Origin: Fundicoccus_A sp052115865
GTDB lineage: Bacteria; Bacillota; Bacilli; Lactobacillales; Aerococcaceae
DNA length: 64,000 bases
Reading direction: 5' to 3'
Assembly: GCF_052115865.1 (NCBI RefSeq)
Contig: NZ_JBQKME010000012.1
Span: 1-64,000 of the forward strand
In this document: positions 45,413 to 53,837 of the stretch, one piece after another
Position numbering within the stretch: position 1 is the stretch's first letter
Layout: each line of letters begins with the position of its first letter
Made by a program: the position numbers and the translations under genes
Notes under the pieces: generated by a model
Databases searched by the model: none
Told to the model about the DNA's origin: nothing
What the model saw: only the letters and a program-made list of their open reading frames with translations

Positions 45413-48400
45413 TTATACAATTAATTTTATTGTTTGAATTTCATAAGGATTGAATGGAACTACAATATATCCTTCTTCATTTACTTCTAATGAATACAAA
45501 TTATTTTCTAGTAAATCACACAGATAGGCTTCAGTGAAAGAATCATCCACTTTTAAATAAGCTGTTGTTCGCATATTTTGAAATTCAAATAAACGAATGA
45601 TAATATCTTGGCTATCTTCAGCTAATTTAATACTATCTATCTGGATATTATCTTGCTCAACATATGCCCAAGGTTCTGTTCTTAGTGATTGAGTTGTATC
45701 ATTAGTTGGTTGAACGATGATAGGTACATTTAATTCATGTGCTTCTTGAATTAATTTAGAATTTTGCCAGCTGCCTTTATGCGGATAAAAAGCATAAGTA
45801 AATGAGTGATAACCTTGATCTGCTTCAGGGTATGGATCGATAGGAGATTTAATAAGTGAAATTCCCATCTTCTTATAGGATACATTATAGCCATATTTAC
45901 TATCTGTAATTAAACTAACTCCGTAATCACCTTCAGATAAATCCATCCATTTATGACCTGAAACTTCAAATCGTGCTTCATCCCAAGAAGTATTGCGATG
46001 AATAGGTCTTTCTAAGTTCCCAAATTGTGTATCAAAGACCGCTTTGTTTGTATGAATATCTACATCAAATTCAACCTTTAATAATTGTTGATGTTGATGC
46101 CAATCAACTTCTGTTTCAAAATCAATTCTTGGAGTATGATTATAAAAATGAATGGTTTGTTTAATTGTTGAATCTAAATAAGTATATGATAATTCTAAAC
46201 TCTGACGAATTGGGCCGTTACATATCCAATGAATTTCTTTTAGTTGGTTCACATCCCACGCTTTATCTTTATAAAATGCGTCAATATCCCATGCGTCATA
46301 ACTTAATGGGGTATCTTCATAAACTGTTAGCTGGTTGAATAAACCATCTTCAGTAATAATCTCACGTCTATTCACTTTATCGTAGAGTGAAGTGAATCTA
46401 CCAACCTCATCTAAAATGATGTGATAGAAAGTTGTTTCAAATTCTTTTGCAGAAAGATTCAATTCAGATATCAGTTCTTTTTCTTTTTCATCTTGTGTTT
46501 GAACACGTAAGATTCCTCCTGCTAAGGCTGGGATATGATCAATTTTTACAAGAGATACTAAGTCATTTACTGCTTGTACTTCAATTTTTTCATCATTAAA
46601 CCAGACTGTTTCGTTTGATTGGATAGGAAGCTTTAAAATAGATTGACGGCTGTGTGCAAGTGGGTTGAAGAGATAATATTCTCTATTATCTGATAGAGTT
46701 GTCTCGTCACTATTACTTGATGTAAAAGCAGCTTCAATTAAATATTGGGCTTTTTCAAAAATCCATTCATAGTCACGATCAGAATCATCGTATACTTCTT
46801 TTATTGAACTACCTGGTAAAATATCATGGAATTGAAGCAATAAAATTTTCTTCCATATTTGTTCAATCTCTTCTCGTGGATAATTAGAGCGATTTAAGAT
46901 GACATTTAATTTTTCTAGTGTTTGGATTAGAAATTCACTTTGACGATTATTTTTCTTGTTTTTGGCTATTGAGGTATAGGTTCCTCGATGATACTCAAAA
47001 TATAATTCTCCTGTCCACCGTGCAACATCTTTGTCAGAAATTTGTTTTTCTAAATCTACAAAAAAATCAAGACCTGTACTGTTTTTAACTTTTGGGATGC
47101 CCGGAAGACCATTTTTTAATCGTTTAGCAGTTTCCAACATTCCGCGTGTAGGTCCTCCACCTCCATCACCATAACCATAGGCATTTAAAATGGTATTATT
47201 TAGAGACTTATCAACATATCGATGCCAACTATTTTTTAATGTATAAGGATCTAGCATGCCGTTATAGGTTGTATAATGGGGTGTAGGGCTATAACCTTCA
47301 CTGATTGTTGTAATAAAGTGGGTTAGTACTTCACTTCCATCAAGACCGCGCCAATAGAAAGTATCATGCGGGATTTGATTGCGATCATTCCAGGATAATT
47401 TAGTTGTCATAAAGTAAGGTGTATTTGTTTTCTTCATGATTTGAGGTAACGTGGCTGAGTAGCCAAAAACATCCGGTAACCAAGCGACTTTACTTTCGAT
47501 ACCAAATTCATTCTTTAAAAAGCGTTTACCATATAAAAATTGACGTACTAAAGATTCACCGGAGATAAGGTTTATATCGGACTCGACCCATAATGCACCT
47601 TCAGGTTGCCAACGCTTCTCTTCAATTTTCTTTTTTATATTTTCATATAATTCAGGATATCGCTCTTTAATATAGATATAAAGCTGAGGTTGACTCTGGA
47701 TAAAGGTGTAATCTGGATATTCTTCCATAAACTTTACGACAGTTGAAAATGACCGTTCTCCTTTTTCAATGGCTTGTTCAACTGTCCAAAGCCAAGCAAT
47801 ATCAATATGCGTATGTCCCACGACAGAAACTTCAACAGGTAAATTAAAATCTGAATGAGTGTATAAGGTTTCTTTTAAAACCTTTTGTGCTTCAAGAAGA
47901 CTCTTTGAATAGGTAGATGAATAAGGTTGACGCAAATCAAGTAATAAAGCTGCATGGTACATGTTTTTTAAGTAATAAGCCGCCACATCAGTTTCATTTA
48001 AAACTGCTCTCCAACCATCTAAAGCAACAGCAAAATCCCAATAAATTTCAAAAGTTAATTTATCAATAATAGCGATATTTAAATACATTGGAAATTGTTT
48101 TTCTTCTCTACCACTAAAAAGCTCAAGATTAAAAGCAACGTTTTGTTTTCCACTGAATGACTCATCTAAAAAAATATCGCGATGATTGACATCCATTGCT
48201 TGAACTAATTCCCCATCTAAGTAACATTTTAATTGAGGATTTGTTGTGCTATCAGATTCGGTTAAAGATGAAAAACATTGTAGAACAAGCTGTTCATTGT
48301 TCTTAACTTCTGGAAATGAGATCGTTCCAGTTAATGAATAGTAAGTATTTTTTGTACCAAAATAATTTCCTTGTGTATAGGGAGCGCTACCCTCATCTGA

Positions 48401-48493
48401 ATGAAGTGTTAGATCAGTTAGAGGAATTATCTTTTTAGTAGATAATTGTTTTAAGCGATAGGTTTGTTTTCTAACATATTCTCTTTCATGCAT
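45413..48493 (-). CDS. GH38 alpha-mannosidase
   Basis: The 1026-residue intracellular enzyme releases alpha-linked mannose. The zinc site is seen in VVGHTHIDIAWLWTVEQA near residue 230, the nucleophile Asp in WLPDVFGYSATLPQIMKK, and the C-terminal beta-sandwich domains complete a normal length. A TTG nine bases earlier is in frame, but ATG 48493 has better spacing to AAGAAGGG. It is separated from the binding-protein gene by a long inverted repeat and lies 21 bases before the GH3 gene. Confidence 0.93.
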   Translation of the reverse strand: MHEREYVRKQTYRLKQLSTKKIIPLTDLTLHSDEGSAPYTQGNYFGTKNTYYSLTGTISFPEVKNNEQLVLQCFSSLTESDSTTNPQLKCYLDGELVQAMDVNHRDIFLDESFSGKQNVAFNLELFSGREEKQFPMYLNIAIIDKLTFEIYWDFAVALDGWRAVLNETDVAAYYLKNMYHAALLLDLRQPYSSTYSKSLLEAQKVLKETLYTHSDFNLPVEVSVVGHTHIDIAWLWTVEQAIEKGERSFSTVVKFMEEYPDYTFIQSQPQLYIYIKERYPELYENIKKKIEEKRWQPEGALWVESDINLISGESLVRQFLYGKRFLKNEFGIESKVAWLPDVFGYSATLPQIMKKTNTPYFMTTKLSWNDRNQIPHDTFYWRGLDGSEVLTHFITTISEGYSPTPHYTTYNGMLDPYTLKNSWHRYVDKSLNNTILNAYGYGDGGGGPTRGMLETAKRLKNGLPGIPKVKNSTGLDFFVDLEKQISDKDVARWTGELYFEYHRGTYTSIAKNKKNNRQSEFLIQTLEKLNVILNRSNYPREEIEQIWKKILLLQFHDILPGSSIKEVYDDSDRDYEWIFEKAQYLIEAAFTSSNSDETTLSDNREYYLFNPLAHSRQSILKLPIQSNETVWFNDEKIEVQAVNDLVSLVKIDHIPALAGGILRVQTQDEKEKELISELNLSAKEFETTFYHIILDEVGRFTSLYDKVNRREIITEDGLFNQLTVYEDTPLSYDAWDIDAFYKDKAWDVNQLKEIHWICNGPIRQSLELSYTYLDSTIKQTIHFYNHTPRIDFETEVDWHQHQQLLKVEFDVDIHTNKAVFDTQFGNLERPIHRNTSWDEARFEVSGHKWMDLSEGDYGVSLITDSKYGYNVSYKKMGISLIKSPIDPYPEADQGYHSFTYAFYPHKGSWQNSKLIQEAHELNVPIIVQPTNDTTQSLRTEPWAYVEQDNIQIDSIKLAEDSQDIIIRLFEFQNMRTTAYLKVDDSFTEAYLCDLLENNLYSLEVNEEGYIVVPFNPYEIQTIKLIV

Positions 48494-48526
48494 AACATAC
48501 AATCCCTTCTTTACAATAAAACATCT

Positions 48527-48599
48527 TCTTCGTGAAGATATAAATAATGTGTGATATTAACAATCTACACCTACATATATTTTGAATCACGAAGAAGAT
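48527..48599 (-). terminator. Long-loop inverted repeat between binding protein and alpha-mannosidase
   Basis: ATCTTCTTCGTGA and TCACGAAGAAGAT form a 13-bp stem around a loop of about 45 bases, followed by TGTTTTATT. It may weaken read-through, or stabilise the upstream mRNA so that binding protein is made in excess over the enzymes. It is not a classical terminator. Confidence 0.45.
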
Positions 48600-48636
48600 G
48601 ATATGGCTTAAATCAGTGATATTTAATTAAAAGCTT

Positions 48637-50271
48637 TTATGAATTTGCCCAACGGTCATATGCATCTTGATAGATTTGGATATATTCTTCAACACCCATT
48701 GAATCAATGATGTTTAAGTAATTTTGCCATGTGTCATCATTTAACTCTTCAACACCTGTTATGAATTTTGCTTCCATTTCAGTTACAAATGTTGCTAAGT
48801 CAGTTGCATTAATACTGATGATATCTTGTTCTTCAACTGTTAAATATGTAATTGGGTAAGGTACTTCAGCATATGGTGTAACTTTTTCAGCTGTTTCTGC
48901 AACTAAGAAATCAAAGAATGTAGTATCTACCTCTTGATTTGGGTCTGCATAGATTGGATCTAAGTCAATTTCAAGAGCAGGTACTGGGATTCCATAAGCA
49001 GGCGTAATTTGTCCACGGTAATCCTCTGTATTGTCCAAGTTTACATTATCTAAATTAAATATTTTAACTTGTTCACCTTCATCATTTTCAGCGTAGTTCC
49101 ATAAAGCACCTTCAGGACCTTGGTTTAATAATTCATATCCTTCTTCTGAATAGAAGTAGTCTACCCATTGGATAGATTCGGCAGGATACTCATTTTGTGA
49201 GGTAATAGCAAATGTTCCTGTTTGAATACGAGGACTCGCTACTGCTAAAGTTTCAGGGGAATATTCGCTTGTTAAGACTTGGAACATTGGGTTTGCAACT
49301 GCTTCTTTTTCTGAACCACCTAGTGTAAAGAATGAGAAGTAATCTTGGAAAACACCAATTTGGTTGTTTTGACCTTTAGCTTTTTTCTGTTCATTTGATT
49401 GAGAGAATGTTTCTGGGTCAAGTAAGCCATCCACATGTAGACGGTTCATATATTCTAAATAGGCACGATAGTTATCTGTGATTGGAGTGAAGCGAACAAC
49501 GCCATCTACTTCATCAATGCTGTTTGACTTCAAACCGAAACTAGCCATCATATATAAACGAATTGTGTTTAACGCCACGTCGGTTAATGGAATTTCATCG
49601 GCTTCACCATTACCGTTAGGATCTTCTTCTTTCATTCTAACGAGTAAATCATAAAACTCATCTGTTGTAGTAGGAACTGTATCAACACCTAATGCTTCCA
49701 TCCATGCCCCGTTATACCACATTGGACCTAAAGGCCAGATACTGTATGAACCACGGTTAATAACAGGTAAACTATAGATATGACCATCTGGTGCTGTGAT
49801 TGATTTCCTAATATCTGGATTCTCGTCTAAGATTGCACTTAAATTAGGCGCATTTTCTTCTAAGTAATCTTCCAATGGGATTAAAATTCCTTGTGAACCA
49901 TAATCAATTTCCATACCACGTGTTAAGTTGGAAGAACCAGCTGCAAAAATTACATCAGGAAGATCACCACTCGCAAAAGCTAAGTTTAAACGTGTACTAA
50001 AGTCAGACATTGGAGGAGTAATATATTCCCATTCAATATTTGTTAATCTTGTCATTTCTTGAAGAACTGGCATATCTTTCCATTCGGCCATACCTGTACC
50101 TGGAGCGATTAAGCTTAACTGAATTGGCTCTTCAACAATTGGGAAAGTTGTTAGTGTTCTGGCCTCATCATCTTCTTGTGCTAAAACCATTTGGCTACTG
50201 CTAGCAACTGAACCAACTAAAAATGTTGTAATGGCAAGTGAGCTGACAAATTTTGTTAATGATTTTTTCAT
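48637..50271 (-). CDS. LplA/YtcQ-type sugar ABC binding protein, non-lipoprotein type
   Basis: The 544-residue extracellular binding protein belongs to the large family-1 group used with LplB/LplC-type permeases. It contains LPDVIFAAGSSNLTRG, GHIYSLPVINRGSYS and EYPAESIQWVDYFYSEEG. The N-terminal signal ends near MVLA-QEDD and resembles a signal peptidase I site. No lipobox is present and I see no cysteine in the protein. The locus suggests a complex or host-type oligosaccharide as ligand. Confidence 0.88.
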   Translation of the reverse strand: MKKSLTKFVSSLAITTFLVGSVASSSQMVLAQEDDEARTLTTFPIVEEPIQLSLIAPGTGMAEWKDMPVLQEMTRLTNIEWEYITPPMSDFSTRLNLAFASGDLPDVIFAAGSSNLTRGMEIDYGSQGILIPLEDYLEENAPNLSAILDENPDIRKSITAPDGHIYSLPVINRGSYSIWPLGPMWYNGAWMEALGVDTVPTTTDEFYDLLVRMKEEDPNGNGEADEIPLTDVALNTIRLYMMASFGLKSNSIDEVDGVVRFTPITDNYRAYLEYMNRLHVDGLLDPETFSQSNEQKKAKGQNNQIGVFQDYFSFFTLGGSEKEAVANPMFQVLTSEYSPETLAVASPRIQTGTFAITSQNEYPAESIQWVDYFYSEEGYELLNQGPEGALWNYAENDEGEQVKIFNLDNVNLDNTEDYRGQITPAYGIPVPALEIDLDPIYADPNQEVDTTFFDFLVAETAEKVTPYAEVPYPITYLTVEEQDIISINATDLATFVTEMEAKFITGVEELNDDTWQNYLNIIDSMGVEEYIQIYQDAYDRWANS

Positions 50272-50310
50272 ATGTAAATCTCCTTTTTTTATTTTTTTGA
50301 CTTTTTGCGA

Positions 50311-51219
50311 TTAACCTTTCAATGAACCAACCAATACCCCCTTTACAAAATAACGTTGTAAGAACGGATACACCATGATAATTGGTAAAGTGGACACAAT
50401 CATCACCCCGTACTTGATAACTTCTGATAATTGCTGCTTACTATACATCAAGGTTGCCATTGAACTCGATGTATTTTGAGCAGTCCCTGTGGAAGATAGG
50501 TCTTGTAAAACAAGTATTTCTCTCAAGACCATTTGTAGCGGATATTTAGACTTATCTGATAAATAAATTAAAGCACCAAAGTAACTGTTCCAATGGCCAA
50601 CGCCATAAAATAATCCCATTACTGCAATGATTGGAACGGAAAGAGGGAGAACCACTTTGAGGAAAAGCGTAAAATCACCTGCTCCGTCAATAATTGCTGC
50701 TTCTTCTAATTCGGTGGGAATAGTAGTTTCAAAGAATGTTCGGGTAACGACTATATTATAAACAGATGCTGCTCCTGGAAGTACCAAAGCCCACATCGTA
50801 TCTAAGATTCCAAGGCTACGAATTAATAAGTAACTTGGAATAAGTCCACCACTTACAAACATTGTTACGATCATAAAGTTCATAAAGACTTTTCTACCAA
50901 AAAAATCTTGTCGAGAAAGAGCATAAGCACAAGGTAAAGTAACAAATAGGTTGATACTTGTTCCTACAAGTGTATAAATAATTGTATTTAAATATCCTCG
51001 CCAAATTTGATCATTTTCAAAAATCGTTTGATAACCTTCCCAAGTAATATTCTTTGGTAATAACCACATTTCTCCTGAGTTAACAGACTGAGGATCACTG
51101 ATGGAGGCACTTAAAATATAAATCAGGGGATAAAGCACTAAAATTAAGGCAATAATTAAAAAGATATAGACAATCCCTAAATAAATCTTATCTTGTAATA
51201 ACATTTTTTGATTTTTCAT
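50311..51219 (-). CDS. Sugar ABC transporter permease (LplC/YtcP type)
   Basis: This is a 302-residue permease with six membrane segments; the coupling loop is LEEAAIIDGAGDFTLFLKVVLP and the C-terminus PFLQRYFVKGVLVGSLKG is typical of LplC. A longer reading begins at 51297 within the partner gene, but ATG 51219 with GAGGTG upstream is correct. It pairs with the permease 13 bases upstream. Confidence 0.92.
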   Translation of the reverse strand: MKNQKMLLQDKIYLGIVYIFLIIALILVLYPLIYILSASISDPQSVNSGEMWLLPKNITWEGYQTIFENDQIWRGYLNTIIYTLVGTSINLFVTLPCAYALSRQDFFGRKVFMNFMIVTMFVSGGLIPSYLLIRSLGILDTMWALVLPGAASVYNIVVTRTFFETTIPTELEEAAIIDGAGDFTLFLKVVLPLSVPIIAVMGLFYGVGHWNSYFGALIYLSDKSKYPLQMVLREILVLQDLSSTGTAQNTSSSMATLMYSKQQLSEVIKYGVMIVSTLPIIMVYPFLQRYFVKGVLVGSLKG

Positions 51220-51232
51220 TTCAGTCACCTCA

Positions 51233-52177
51233 CTAAAATAGACTTGTTTCGCCGACTTTTTTAGCAATCCAGTTGACACATAACAGTAAGGATGCATTTA
51301 TAACTGCCTCAAAGACACCTACTGCAGCCGCAAAACTGTATTGAGCATCAAGAAGACCTTGCTGATAAACGAAAGTTGCGATTACTTTTGAAGCGTCCAT
51401 ATTAAGTGGATTTTGCAATAATAGAATTTTTTCATATCCAGTTGCCATAATTGATCCAAAGTTCATAATCAATAAAATGACCATTGTTGGTAAAATAGTT
51501 GGAATATTAATATACCAAGTTCTTTGAACACGAGTTGCTCCGTCAATAATTGCTGCTTCATGAAGCTGCACATCAACACCAGCAAGAGCAGCAAAATAAA
51601 TAACAGAACCCCAACCCGTTGACTGCCAAACTCCGGATAAAACATAAACTGTTTTAAAAAAACGTGGTTCTTGAAGAAAAGCAATTCGTTCAAAACCTAA
51701 GAAATCAAGTAAATGATTAATAATACCCGTACTCGGTGATAAAAAAGAAATTAACATACCAGAGACGACTACAACTGAAATAAAATTTGGTGCATACGTT
51801 GCCGTTTGAGTAAATTTCTTGAAAAAACCGTCTTTTACTTCATTTAAGAAGAGAGCGAGTAAAATAGGAAGTGGAAATCCTACGATTAGTTGATATAGAC
51901 TGATTCCAAGTGTATTTTTAATCAGATCCCAGAAATAGTATGAGTTAAAAAACCTTTGAAAATGTTTAAAACCTACCCAAGGACTTCCGACAATACCTAA
52001 TGAAGGCATATAATCTTTAAATGCTATGGTAATTCCATACATAGGGATGTATGAAAAGACAAAAAAAGTTATAAATGCAGGTAATACAAACAGGTATAAT
52101 ACGCGGCTTTTATATATTCTTTTTCTATAACTTTTAAAGGTAGATGTTTTTGTTGGTTTTGATATGACTTGTTGCAT
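51233..52177 (-). CDS. Sugar ABC transporter permease (LplB type)
   Basis: The 314-residue protein has a basic N-terminus and six membrane segments starting at VLYLFVLPAFITFFVFSYIP, followed by MYGITIAFKDY, the usual LplB beginning. The coupling loop is VQLHEAAIIDGATRVQRTWY. It lies 18 bases after the fucosidase gene. No ATPase gene is present in the operon. Confidence 0.92.
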   Translation of the reverse strand: MQQVISKPTKTSTFKSYRKRIYKSRVLYLFVLPAFITFFVFSYIPMYGITIAFKDYMPSLGIVGSPWVGFKHFQRFFNSYYFWDLIKNTLGISLYQLIVGFPLPILLALFLNEVKDGFFKKFTQTATYAPNFISVVVVSGMLISFLSPSTGIINHLLDFLGFERIAFLQEPRFFKTVYVLSGVWQSTGWGSVIYFAALAGVDVQLHEAAIIDGATRVQRTWYINIPTILPTMVILLIMNFGSIMATGYEKILLLQNPLNMDASKVIATFVYQQGLLDAQYSFAAAVGVFEAVINASLLLCVNWIAKKVGETSLF

Positions 52178-52195
52178 TTATGCTACCTCCTTCGG

Positions 52196-53560
52196 TTAAT
52201 TGATTGTTGCTTTTAAGCCATACATACCTAAAACATTTGGATGTAATTGAGGGATATTGAATAAAACGTTACCATTTTGATCTTGGTTTAAATCTATTTC
52301 TTTTTGATTTGCCAAGTCAAAGAGTGTCACATCTAATTTATCTAAATGTTTATCTAGTAATTGATTTAAAGCAAATGGACCAGTATTTGGCATTTTATCC
52401 ACATCAAAATATAGATAATAATCATTATCACGATGAACAATTTTGAAGTCTGTTTGCTGTTTATTAACTTCAATCAATGGTCGCGTAGAATAAATACCTT
52501 CGCTATAAATAGCCATCCAATCTCCCAAATCAGTCAAGATGGTTGTTTCTTCTTGAGTAATGGTTCCTTCAGGAGTAGGGCCAACGCCGATAACAAGGTT
52601 ACCACCTTTTGAGACTACATCAACAAGATTTTTGATTATCATTGAACTTGGTTTAAACACATCAGTAGGAACATAACCCCAGTCATTACCTAAGGGAATA
52701 TTACTTTCCCAGGCTTTAGAAGGAATTTCATCCCAATTTGGTATCCGTCTTTCTGGAGTTACATAGTTTTCATGGCGACCACCCATTGCTCGATTAACAA
52801 TAATTAATTCGGATTGGTCTTCACGTGCTATTTCAGCTAATTGATCCATCTGAAGATTTTCATTCCCATAGCCGCACCATCCGGCATCTAACCATAAGAA
52901 GTCAACTTTTCCATAATTATGTGTCAACTCATGAATTTGCCGATGAACAAAAGTGACATATTTGTCCCATATTTCTGGATATTCCTTAGTATCATAATTA
53001 GCGTGTCTACCAGTAATTGAACCATCATCTATCCAATAATAAGGACTATACCAGTCTGCTTTTGAATAATATGCGCCTGCTGCAATATCATGTTGACGAA
53101 ATGCTTCAAAGACTTTTTGGGTTGCATCTACCTTAAAAGGACTTTGTTTACCAGATACCTTAAATTCTGATTCCATGGTATTAAATAGATTAAAACCGTC
53201 GTGATGTTTTGTAGAGAATAGACCATATTTAATGCCTGCATATTGAAATAATTCAGCCCATCTATTAGGATCGAATGATGTTGGATTAAATTCACTGATT
53301 AAATTCCAATAGTCTAGTTTTAATGTCTCGATATCATCTCGCCAAGCTTTTGGTTCACGTGCCCATTCATCTTTTTCAGACAATTGCCATGATTCTACAA
53401 TTCCAGCTTGACTATATAGGCCCCAGTGAATTAATACACCTAACTTTAAATCTTTAAACCATTCTAATCTTTTCTCAAGCATTTTAGATTCTGGATAAAG
53501 TTTATCGCTAGCTTCAGTATCAATAGAAGCCTCTACAATATCTCCACGTATTTCACTCAT
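52196..53560 (-). CDS. GH29 alpha-L-fucosidase
   Basis: The 454-residue enzyme shows the GH29 start LKLGVLIHWGLYSQAGIVESW, GLFSTKHHDGFNLF, and the nucleophile Asp in VDFLWLDAGW near residue 215. It has no signal peptide, so fucose is probably removed after uptake. Only the barrel plus a short C-terminal domain is present. An upstream in-frame start at 53584 is possible; ATG 53560 follows AGAGGTG and is preferred. It is the first gene of the operon. Confidence 0.92.
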   Translation of the reverse strand: MSEIRGDIVEASIDTEASDKLYPESKMLEKRLEWFKDLKLGVLIHWGLYSQAGIVESWQLSEKDEWAREPKAWRDDIETLKLDYWNLISEFNPTSFDPNRWAELFQYAGIKYGLFSTKHHDGFNLFNTMESEFKVSGKQSPFKVDATQKVFEAFRQHDIAAGAYYSKADWYSPYYWIDDGSITGRHANYDTKEYPEIWDKYVTFVHRQIHELTHNYGKVDFLWLDAGWCGYGNENLQMDQLAEIAREDQSELIIVNRAMGGRHENYVTPERRIPNWDEIPSKAWESNIPLGNDWGYVPTDVFKPSSMIIKNLVDVVSKGGNLVIGVGPTPEGTITQEETTILTDLGDWMAIYSEGIYSTRPLIEVNKQQTDFKIVHRDNDYYLYFDVDKMPNTGPFALNQLLDKHLDKLDVTLFDLANQKEIDLNQDQNGNVLFNIPQLHPNVLGMYGLKATIN

Positions 53561-53837
53561 ATATACACCTCTTTCTAATAGCATACTTACAATGTAATCG
53601 AATACAAAAGAATCATCAATTTGTTTTTTTTGTCCATATATGTTTATTTTCTATTGTCACGAAAGTTTATTTTAGTTAGCTTCTTTTTCGTTCACTATCA
53701 AAAAATAGTACTATTAAATTGTTATGATATGTTTTTTTAAGAAGGATGTGTTTTTTGTGAGCGTTTTAGTATCAATGAAAAAACCATATTTTTTAAATAT
53801 CAATCCGTAACTGACAAATAAAAAATATGGTTTTGTT
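53561..53837. other. Intergenic region upstream of the glycan operon
   Basis: No gene is seen. On the minus strand TTGATG, 17 bases and TACATT make a weak promoter candidate close to the fucosidase start. A hairpin at 53778-53835 (ACCATATTTTTTA and TAAAAAATATGGT) terminates the AraC-type regulator gene. Confidence 0.5.
53778..53835 (-). terminator. Terminator after the AraC-type regulator
   Basis: AAAACCATATTTTTTA and TAAAAAATATGGTTTT pair around a loop of about 25 bases. It lies directly after the regulator stop. Confidence 0.75.
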
